A DNA stretch of 11,043 bases, from assembly GCA_945835865.1 (NCBI GenBank), contig CAMAJQ010000007.1:1-11043 (forward strand), read 5' to 3'. Numbering within the stretch: position 1 is the stretch's first letter; every line of letters starts with the position of its first letter. The notes under the pieces are model-generated. The model was not told the origin of the DNA and ran no database searches. It saw only the letters and a program-made list of their open reading frames with translations. Of this stretch, positions 1 through 5,795 are shown piece by piece. This DNA is from an uncultured Clostridia bacterium (GTDB lineage Bacteria > Bacillota > Clostridia > Christensenellales > Borkfalkiaceae). The translations under genes and the position numbers were made by a program.

Positions 1-586
1 AGGTTTGCGGCGTGAAAACGTTTCCTTCAGCGTCCTTGATCACGATATAGGAAGCGGCTCCGCTGACGTCTATCATATTCCCCGTATTGGTGGAATCGGC
101 GATCTGGATGCCGACCGCCTTCCAGTTCGGATCCATATTGACCGCCGAGACGTGGATCAGGGTGATGGGAGAAGCGGAGAAAGCCGCTCCGTTATACGTC
201 CAGGTCACGTCGGAATCGAGATAGCACGCGCCGTAAGTGAAGCCCGCCTTGAAGGTGATCGTATCGCCGACGGCAGGCGTATAGCCCTGTCCTCTCGCAA
301 CGGCGACCTGCGTTCCGCAGCTTTCGACGGTGGCGGAGACGACGGTCCCGTCCGCCTTCTTCAGGACGACGTAACCGCTCATCCCGAAATCCTTCCAATA
401 GTCGCCTGCAACGGTGAAGCCCTTGACGGCAAGACCCATGCCATAGCCGCCCGCGAGATTCTCGTAGTCGACCGCCGTGATCTCGTTCTTCGGAGTGGGC
501 GTTTCGGCAAGCGCCGTCACGCCGAACACCGTCAGCGAGAGAGTCGCGACGACTGCAAGAAGAACTGCAAAAAGTTTTCTTTTCAT
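1..586 (-). CDS. Secreted beta-rich protein of unknown function (3' end outside window)
   Basis: An open frame from the ATG at 586 runs off the left edge, giving 195 visible residues and no stop. AGGAGG sits five bases before the ATG. The N-terminus is a signal peptide (K-R-K, hydrophobic core about 5-22, A-L-A cleavage site at 25-27) without a lipobox, so unlike five other products here it should be released or anchored by a C-terminal signal outside the window. The rest is rich in Val, Thr, Gly and aromatic residues and predicted beta. Two segments look related: residues 71-82 (Y-V-V-L-K-K-A-D-G-T-V) and 179-190 (Y-I-V-I-K-D-A-E-G-N-V), suggesting tandem repeats of roughly 110 residues. I do not recognise a family. 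Its place after the hydrolase suggests a secreted glycan-binding or adhesin-like part of the locus. Confidence 0.82.
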   Translation of the reverse strand, partial: MKRKLFAVLLAVVATLSLTVFGVTALAETPTPKNEITAVDYENLAGGYGMGLAVKGFTVAGDYWKDFGMSGYVVLKKADGTVVSATVESCGTQVAVARGQGYTPAVGDTITFKAGFTYGACYLDSDVTWTYNGAAFSASPITLIHVSAVNMDPNWKAVGIQIADSTNTGNMIDVSGAASYIVIKDAEGNVFTPQT

Positions 587-591
587 GATTT

Positions 592-597
592 CCTCCT
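592..597 (-). promoter_or_regulatory. Ribosome-binding site of the secreted protein
   Basis: A perfect AGGAGG on the minus strand lies five bases before the ATG at 586. It fixes the start of the gene cut by the left edge and separates it from overlapping frames. Confidence 0.85.
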
Positions 598-600
598 CGT

Positions 601-628
601 ACCCGCGCCGCTCCTTCTTCGGGCGGGT
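601..628 (-). promoter_or_regulatory. Hairpin just upstream of the secreted-protein ribosome-binding site
   Basis: Arms ACCCGC/GCGGGT (601-606 and 623-628) extend inward with CCG/CGG (608-610 and 620-622) after a single-base bulge, leaving a 9-base loop that on the minus strand contains AAGGAG. It ends three bases before the true AGGAGG site. It may set access to the ribosome-binding site or protect the 5' end if the gene has its own transcript. An AT-rich stretch (about 630-650) lies upstream, but I cannot name a convincing -35/-10 pair there. Confidence 0.4.
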
Positions 629-657
629 CGGATACTAATTTTTTATATCGTTCTGGC

Positions 658-686
658 AGCGGGGAAAGCATCCCTTCCCTGCCGCT
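658..686 (-). other. Hairpin downstream of the hydrolase gene
   Basis: The 122-base gap 587-708 begins, in transcription order, with a bulged hairpin: arms AGCGG/CCGCT (658-662 and 682-686) and GGAA/TTCC (663-666 and 675-678) around an 8-base loop, with a 3-base bulge. It starts 22 bases after the hydrolase stop. No run of T follows on the minus strand, so a rho-independent terminator is not supported. A partial attenuator or an mRNA 3'-end stabiliser remains possible. Confidence 0.4.
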
Positions 687-708
687 GAAACTCTGATTTG
701 CCCTACCC

Positions 709-1998
709 TTACGCCTTGGCGATGCGGGTAGAGACGATCATGCCGTTATCGGCGACGAGATAGACGTAGAATTCCTTCGTCCCCTCTCCCGCTTCGGCGA
801 GGTCGTAACGCACTTTGCCGTCCCCGACGGTCAGCCGCACGAAATCCCAGTCGGCGGAGCCCTGGCTCACGACGTCGGGGGTGTAGATGAGATACGCCTT
901 TTCGACGGCGACGCCCTGCGGCAGGGTAAAGGTCAGTTCGCCCGCCGTCTCGCCGTCCTCAAGGGTATCCGTAAAGACGGGCATGGTCTTCTTGCCGAAG
1001 ACGATCTCGTCGGCAAAGGCGAAGGGTTCGTTCTGCGCGATGGCGTGCCCGTGCGAATGAAGGAATCCCTTGACGAGGGAAATGCGGGCGTTTTTGCACC
1101 GTTCCGCCGTCTTGGTGACGGTGTCGGCGGTCTGATTGACGTCGTCGATGCCCGCGAGGAAGAGAATGGGCGTTTCCACCGCGCTCAGACCGAGGTCGTC
1201 GTCCCAGACGAGGGCGTTCGGGTGATTGTTGAGATAACTTCCCATGTTACACGCCGTCCCCGCGTTGTTGAGGGTGCAGTAAATGGGAATGGAGAAGGCG
1301 AAACGGTCGTCGTAACCGGTCACGATCGAAGTGATCACGCCGCCCCAGCTGATGCCGCAGATGCCGATCGCCTGCTTATCGACGAAAGAGAGGGAATGCA
1401 GGAAGGAATTCCCCGTGATCGCCGTGGTGACGGCGTAATACATCCAGGTCTGCTCGACGGGAAGTTTGTCGGCGTCGGCGTAGTTCTGGTTGTGCGGCGT
1501 CACGTATTCCGACTTCTCGTACAGTTCGGCAGGTCCGTCGTTGACGGTCCCCGTCGGGAGGGGAATATGCCCCTCGGTGTCGATCGCAAGGGCAACGTAG
1601 CCGCGGTCGTTCCAGGCGCGCACCCATTCGCGGTACGCCGTTCCGCCCCCTCCGTGCACGAGGAGAACGGCGGGAGCCTTTTTCGCGTCCGTCACCCCCT
1701 CGGGCGTGCCGAGATAGGCGAAGGCGTAACTCTCCTGCCCGTCGTAATCGTTGCGGAGCCAAACACCCTTGATATCGTAGCCGCCCCCCGAACAATCGTA
1801 TTCGGGACAGTATTCGTACTCCGGTTTCTGCCAGAGTTCGAGGGGAAAATCCACCCCGTTATAGACGGGATAATTGTGGAAAACCCTGTCCTTGTTTTCC
1901 GTGACGGAAGAGGAGACCTCTCCCCCTTCGCCGCATCCTGCGGCGGCGATCGCAAGGGACGCCGCAAGCGCGGCGCAAACCGTTTTCTTAATACCCAT
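709..1998 (-). CDS. Alpha/beta-hydrolase lipoprotein (esterase/peptidase-like)
   Basis: 429 residues. The signal peptide ends in the lipobox A-A-G-C (Cys22), so the protein should be anchored outside the membrane. Alpha/beta-hydrolase signatures are clear: an oxyanion-hole type H-G-G-G-G at 115-119, the nucleophile elbow G-I-S-W-G with Ser217, a candidate acid at Asp285 or Asp286 (A-G-I-D-D), and a candidate catalytic His among 314, 316 and 318 (H-S-H-G-H). This resembles acetyl-xylan-esterase, dienelactone-hydrolase and prolyl-oligopeptidase-like enzymes. Residues about 345-429 look like a small added beta-rich domain. Beside predicted glycan-active lipoproteins, a carbohydrate esterase role is plausible but unproven; a peptidase is the alternative. 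The ATG lies inside the last codons of paralog C, and GGGAGG is 13 bases upstream, longer than ideal, so coupled translation is likely. Confidence 0.85.
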   Translation of the reverse strand: MGIKKTVCAALAASLAIAAAGCGEGGEVSSSVTENKDRVFHNYPVYNGVDFPLELWQKPEYEYCPEYDCSGGGYDIKGVWLRNDYDGQESYAFAYLGTPEGVTDAKKAPAVLLVHGGGGTAYREWVRAWNDRGYVALAIDTEGHIPLPTGTVNDGPAELYEKSEYVTPHNQNYADADKLPVEQTWMYYAVTTAITGNSFLHSLSFVDKQAIGICGISWGGVITSIVTGYDDRFAFSIPIYCTLNNAGTACNMGSYLNNHPNALVWDDDLGLSAVETPILFLAGIDDVNQTADTVTKTAERCKNARISLVKGFLHSHGHAIAQNEPFAFADEIVFGKKTMPVFTDTLEDGETAGELTFTLPQGVAVEKAYLIYTPDVVSQGSADWDFVRLTVGDGKVRYDLAEAGEGTKEFYVYLVADNGMIVSTRIAKA

Positions 1999-3859
1999 AA
2001 CTGTAAGCGAACCTCCCGATCGGGGCGCAGTCCCCCGAAATATAATATTCCATGATATCGTCCGGATTGGTCACGTTGTCGCAGACCTTCAGACGGATAT
2101 AGCAGTTATCCTTGGTCAGTCCGAGAAGGGAGAGAGGAATCTGATAGAGGATCACGTCGCCGTAGACGGCGTATTCCGCCTCGCCCGCGTCCTTCCAGCG
2201 GTATCCGCCGCCGAGACACTCTTCGACGGAAGTCTTTCCGTCTTTGCCCGGTCTGCGGTTGACGAGGAAGTTAAAACCGTTGAAACTATTTTCCGCCTCG
2301 CCCGCGCCGATGAGGACGTTCATCCATTTTTCGTCCCCTTCCCCGTGCGCGGTGACGTCTTCCGCCGTCTTTACGTACAGATAGAGGTTGGAAGCGTCGT
2401 GTACGACTTTCACGTCGGTGATATCGTTGCGGTTGGAAAAGTCGGTATATCTGCCCTTGCCCACCGCGTCTTCGAAATTGCGGGAGATCGCGTCTCCGCG
2501 GAAATCCACGTAATGGGCTTTCACCCCCTCCCAGAAGAAGAGCTGAGACGGATCGTGAATATCGACGGTCGCCGTCTGATATTTATAATGAAGCCCTTTG
2601 ACGTATTTATACTCCCTGAGATTGCGCACGAGCTGGAGATAGAAATTGTCCCCGCAGGAGCCTTTCATCATCTCCGCGTCGCGGGAATATTCGTCGTTCC
2701 AGCCGTCGCAGTAACTCACTTCGCCGTTGTAAGGGGTCTTGATCGCCATCCATTCGTTCCACCCCGTGACGAGGACGTTTTCGATGATCTCCCCCCGTCC
2801 GAGAGAATCGAACACCGTTTTCCATTCGGTCTCGAAATTCGCGCCGGCGGTAAAATCGTCGTCCAGCCAGTCGTTCACGTGATCGTAAGCGCGGCTGCTG
2901 CGGGGATCTTTTGCGCTGTAACTGATCTTCGAGGGGCTGTGCTGCGCAATGGAGACGTTGATGGCTTTGGACTGCGGATGAATATGCTGAGGATAATACC
3001 AACTCATCCAGGGAAGGGCGTTCTCGTGCTCGATGGCTCCCGTCATCATGGAAGTGGGCCACTGCGATTCGAACACGTCGAAATACTCTTCCATTTCGGC
3101 GGAAATCAGGTTGGCTTTGCCGAACTCCTCGGATGCCCCGCCGTTTTGCGAAGTGACCCCGACGATCGCGGGTTTGCCGTTCGGTTTGAACCAGACGGAA
3201 TCGTATTCCGGATGGTCTTTATAATACTCGTTGTAAATCTTATTGACCGTGCTGCCCGAAGCCGAATTGGTGTAAAACATCAGTTTCGGAGGATCGAAAC
3301 CCTGTTCCTGAAAAGCGAGCAGGACCCGGATCAGTTTGTGCCCGACCTGCGGATAGATGACGGTGTTCGTCATGTCGCAGCAGAGGTAATCGATCCCCGC
3401 GAGGGTGAGAAGTTCCATATGCCGCACGAGGACCCACGGGTCTTCCATGCTGTAATACCCGTAGAGGGGCTCGGCAAAGAAGTGGAATTCGTTGACGCGG
3501 GTGTCGTCGTAATCGACGGAGGTATCGCGCAGGCGCATTTCGCCCCCTTCCGTCTGAAGGATCTTCGTGATGTCGTAAATATCCGTCTGACCGTCCTTGT
3601 GCTGTCCGAGCCAGAGGGAATAGAAGATGCCGACGTATCTCGTCGTGCCCGTATCCGAGGATTTCTCGACGATCTCCCGCCCGAGGGCGTCCGTCCCGAC
3701 GAGGTTCATCCTCGTGTATTCGGCGGGAGTCAGGTCCCGTTTGTCCTCGATGCGGACGACCGGAGTGCCGCCGCTTTCGCCCGAAGGCGCTCCGCCGCAA
3801 CCGGCGAGGGAAATTGCCGTGATCGCGCTCATAATCATTGCCGTAATTCTCTTTTTCAT
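1988..3859 (-). CDS. Lipoprotein paralog C: predicted GH99/GH71/WbsX-like glycoside hydrolase with CBM9-like C-terminal domain
   Basis: 623 residues with a textbook lipobox L-A-G-C (Cys21) and a short polar tether. The catalytic-like region covers about 73-415: Y-S-L-W-L-G-Q-H at 80-87, E-P-L-Y-G-Y-Y at 130-136, D-P-W from 140, D-M-T-N at 162-165, E-S-Q-W-P at 264-268, P-W-M-S-W at 283-287, G-W-N-E-W-M-A at 366-372, E-Y-S-R-D-A-E-M at 390-397. The CBM9/DOMON-like domain spans about 478-605, with V-V-H-D-A-S-N-L-Y-L-Y-V as its opening strands. The start is two bases after the stop of paralog B and no Shine-Dalgarno is evident, so translation probably depends on reinitiation. The last codons overlap the start of the hydrolase gene by 11 bases. 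Predicted surface glycan hydrolase or binder; substrate unknown. Confidence 0.8.
   Translation of the reverse strand: MKKRITAMIMSAITAISLAGCGGAPSGESGGTPVVRIEDKRDLTPAEYTRMNLVGTDALGREIVEKSSDTGTTRYVGIFYSLWLGQHKDGQTDIYDITKILQTEGGEMRLRDTSVDYDDTRVNEFHFFAEPLYGYYSMEDPWVLVRHMELLTLAGIDYLCCDMTNTVIYPQVGHKLIRVLLAFQEQGFDPPKLMFYTNSASGSTVNKIYNEYYKDHPEYDSVWFKPNGKPAIVGVTSQNGGASEEFGKANLISAEMEEYFDVFESQWPTSMMTGAIEHENALPWMSWYYPQHIHPQSKAINVSIAQHSPSKISYSAKDPRSSRAYDHVNDWLDDDFTAGANFETEWKTVFDSLGRGEIIENVLVTGWNEWMAIKTPYNGEVSYCDGWNDEYSRDAEMMKGSCGDNFYLQLVRNLREYKYVKGLHYKYQTATVDIHDPSQLFFWEGVKAHYVDFRGDAISRNFEDAVGKGRYTDFSNRNDITDVKVVHDASNLYLYVKTAEDVTAHGEGDEKWMNVLIGAGEAENSFNGFNFLVNRRPGKDGKTSVEECLGGGYRWKDAGEAEYAVYGDVILYQIPLSLLGLTKDNCYIRLKVCDNVTNPDDIMEYYISGDCAPIGRFAYSYGY
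2012..2017 (-). promoter_or_regulatory. Distant ribosome-binding site of the hydrolase gene
   Basis: GGGAGG on the minus strand lies within the final codons of paralog C, 13 bases before the hydrolase ATG at 1998. The spacing is longer than the usual 5-9 bases, so initiation may also rely on ribosomes finishing paralog C. Confidence 0.5.
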
Positions 3860-3861
3860 GT

Positions 3862-5730
3862 TCAGTACCCGTAGGAATAACTCAGTCTTCCGATGGGCGC
3901 GCTGTCGCCCGAAATATAATAACTCATGATATTTTCAGGGTTCTGCACGTTGTCGCACACCTTGAAACGGACGTTGCAGGAATCCCCCGTCAGTCCGAGC
4001 AGAGAAAGGGGAATTCCGACGACCATGACGTTGCCGAACACTTTATAATCCGCCTCCCCCGCGTTCTGCCAGGCGTATCCGGAAAGGGATTTTTCGACCG
4101 AAGTCTTTCCGTTCTGCCCGGGCGCGCGGTTGACGGCGAAGTCGTACCCCTCGAAGCCCGTCTGCTTTCCGTCCACGTCGATGAGGATATTCATCCATCC
4201 CCTGTCCGTCCCGTCGTACGGCGTGATATCCTCCGCCGTGCGGATATAAAACCATATCGTTTTATCGTTGTGGACGACCTTGACGTCGGTGATATCGTTG
4301 CGGGCGGAATCGTCGTAATACCTGCCCTTGCCGACGGCGTCGGTGAAATCGCGGACGATGGCGTCGCCCGAAAAGTCGATATAATGCGCCTGCACGCCCT
4401 CCCACTGGAAGAGAGTGTCCGCCGAGGAGGAGTCGATGGTCATCTTCTGATAGCGGTAATGCACCCCTTCGGTGAATTTATAGTTCCGCACGTTGCGGAT
4501 CATCTGCAGGTAGAAATTGTCTCCCGTTTCGCCCGCGCTCATCTCGATATCCCTGCCGTATTCTTCGGTGTAGACGTCGCAGAAGGTGCCCTTGGTCCCG
4601 TTCCAGGACTTGACCGCCATCCATTCGTTCCAGCCGGTCAGCATGACCTGCTCCACCGCCTTGCCCTGCGCCTCGTAATCGAAAACGGATTTCCATTCGT
4701 TCTCGAAGTTTCTGCCCGCGCGGTAGTCTTCGATCTCTCCGGTGATATAATTGTAACCGCGGTTGCTCTCGGGCGAACAGTCGCTGAAATTGACCGTCGG
4801 TCCGTGCTGGGCGACGGAAACGCTGATCGCCTTGTAGTTGGGGTGAATGCTCTGCGGGTATTTCCAGCTCATCCAGGGAATGGCGTTGTCGTGCTCGATC
4901 CACCCCTGCGGCCATTGCGATTCGACGATCTCCATTCTCGGCGACAGTTTTTCCACGTCGATATAGTCGCTGAAACCGGGGACCTCGATCTCCATGTTGC
5001 TCGCCTTGTTGTTATCTTCCGTCACGCCCGCGATGAGGGGCTTGCCGTTGGGCATAAACCAGACGGAATCGTATTTTTCCGTCTGATAGAAAGTGCTGTA
5101 AATGGTATTCGCCGTCGTCCCGCTGAGGGAATTGGTGTAAAACATGACCTTGGGAACGGGGAAACCCTGCTCCTGATAGCGGACGAGCGTTTCGATGACG
5201 AGTTTCGCCACGTCGATATACGCCGCGCCGTTGGTCGTGTCGAAGCAGAGATAGTCGATGCCCGCCATGGTGAGAAGTTCGACGTGACGGGTGACTACCC
5301 ACGGGTCGAGCATGGAATAATAGCCGTACAGCGGTTCGGCGCAGAAATGGAACTCGCCCATGCGGGAAAGATCGCTGTCTTCCGTGCTGTTCAGCGCGGC
5401 GGTTCCTTCCTCGGTGGAAAGGAGTTTGGTGTTATCGTAAATCGCGCTCTGCATATAGGTGTGCTGACCGAGCCACAGGGAATACCAGATCCCCACGTAG
5501 CGGGTGCCGCTCTTTTTGCCCGCCGCCTCGCCGAAATACCTGCCGAGGGCGTCCGTTCCCACCGTATTGAGCACGGTGTATTCGCCCGCGCTGAGATTTC
5601 TCGCGTCGGCAACTCTGTCGACCGTTCCCGAAGACCCGCCGCTTTGCGACGATTGGTCTCCTCCGCCGCTGCACGAGCAGAAGGAAAGGCATAAGACCGC
5701 CGCGAGGGCGGCTGCAATCTTCCGTTTCAT
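3862..5730 (-). CDS. Lipoprotein paralog B: predicted GH99/GH71/WbsX-like glycoside hydrolase with CBM9-like C-terminal domain
   Basis: 622 residues from the ATG at 5730. The frame stays open upstream to 6006, but that extension runs inside paralog A, has no signal peptide and lacks the good Shine-Dalgarno (AAGGGGG, five bases before 5730). The signal peptide leads to Cys20 (F-C-S-C), an atypical lipobox with Phe at -3, followed by a Ser/Gly-rich tether. The catalytic-like region spans about 76-415: Y-S-L-W-L-G-Q-H at 83-90, E-P-L-Y-G-Y-Y at 132-138, D-P-W-V-V-T-R-H from 142, E-S-Q-W-P at 270-274, G-W-N-E-W-M-A at 366-372, E-Y-G-R-D-I-E-M from 390. A CBM9/DOMON-like domain covers about 478-605. 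By eye it is closest to paralog C, roughly half identical in the N-terminal half. Its TGA lies two bases before the ATG of paralog C. Function as an enzyme is inferred. Confidence 0.8.
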   Translation of the reverse strand: MKRKIAAALAAVLCLSFCSCSGGGDQSSQSGGSSGTVDRVADARNLSAGEYTVLNTVGTDALGRYFGEAAGKKSGTRYVGIWYSLWLGQHTYMQSAIYDNTKLLSTEEGTAALNSTEDSDLSRMGEFHFCAEPLYGYYSMLDPWVVTRHVELLTMAGIDYLCFDTTNGAAYIDVAKLVIETLVRYQEQGFPVPKVMFYTNSLSGTTANTIYSTFYQTEKYDSVWFMPNGKPLIAGVTEDNNKASNMEIEVPGFSDYIDVEKLSPRMEIVESQWPQGWIEHDNAIPWMSWKYPQSIHPNYKAISVSVAQHGPTVNFSDCSPESNRGYNYITGEIEDYRAGRNFENEWKSVFDYEAQGKAVEQVMLTGWNEWMAVKSWNGTKGTFCDVYTEEYGRDIEMSAGETGDNFYLQMIRNVRNYKFTEGVHYRYQKMTIDSSSADTLFQWEGVQAHYIDFSGDAIVRDFTDAVGKGRYYDDSARNDITDVKVVHNDKTIWFYIRTAEDITPYDGTDRGWMNILIDVDGKQTGFEGYDFAVNRAPGQNGKTSVEKSLSGYAWQNAGEADYKVFGNVMVVGIPLSLLGLTGDSCNVRFKVCDNVQNPENIMSYYISGDSAPIGRLSYSYGY

Positions 5731-5735
5731 GTTTA

Positions 5736-5742
5736 CCCCCTT
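5736..5742 (-). promoter_or_regulatory. Ribosome-binding site deciding the start of paralog B
   Basis: AAGGGGG on the minus strand sits five bases before the ATG at 5730. Together with the signal peptide that begins there, it rules out the longer in-frame start at 6006, which lies inside the preceding gene. Confidence 0.75.
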
Positions 5743-5767
5743 TTCGCTTCCCCGTCCGGGGCGCGAA
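5743..5767 (-). promoter_or_regulatory. GC-rich hairpin between paralogs A and B
   Basis: In the 65-base gap after paralog A the sequence can fold: an outer 5-bp stem (arms 5743-5747 and 5763-5767), a small asymmetric internal loop, then an inner CCCC/GGGG stem (5750-5753 and 5758-5761) closing a 4-base loop. On the minus strand it ends one base before the Shine-Dalgarno of paralog B, and no T tract follows, so it is not a typical intrinsic terminator. It could be an mRNA stability, processing or translation element within the operon. Its function is inferred from position only. Confidence 0.5.
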
Positions 5768-5781
5768 GGTCTGATTGATAA

Positions 5782-5795
5782 TCCGTAAAATCCGT
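5782..5795 (-). repeat. 14-base intergenic repeat, copy 2
   Basis: Exact copy of the sequence at 9637-9650, starting on the base right after the TGA of paralog A. Both copies lie between genes, which is the only reason to note them; function unknown. Confidence 0.4.

Noticed and set aside
630..660. Possible promoter for the secreted-protein gene (TATAAA-like sequence in an AT-rich patch).
   Set aside because: No acceptable -35 element at the right distance was found, so I do not list it as a promoter.
192..671. Minus-strand frame of 159 codons in the left end.
   Set aside because: It is a shifted frame over the secreted-protein gene, Arg-rich, and has no credible start signal. The other frame has a signal peptide and AGGAGG.
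658..686. Hairpin after the hydrolase as a rho-independent terminator.
   Set aside because: Only a short bulged stem, and no T-rich run follows on the minus strand; kept as an unassigned hairpin.
1874..3874. Long plus-strand open frame of 666 codons opposite paralog C, with similar long frames at 5775-7604, 4270-5694, 1045-2055 and 7643-8626.
   Set aside because: They lie antisense to well-supported genes and arise from GC-rich third positions. Their translations are Arg/Val/Asp/His-rich, with no signal peptide or known motif.
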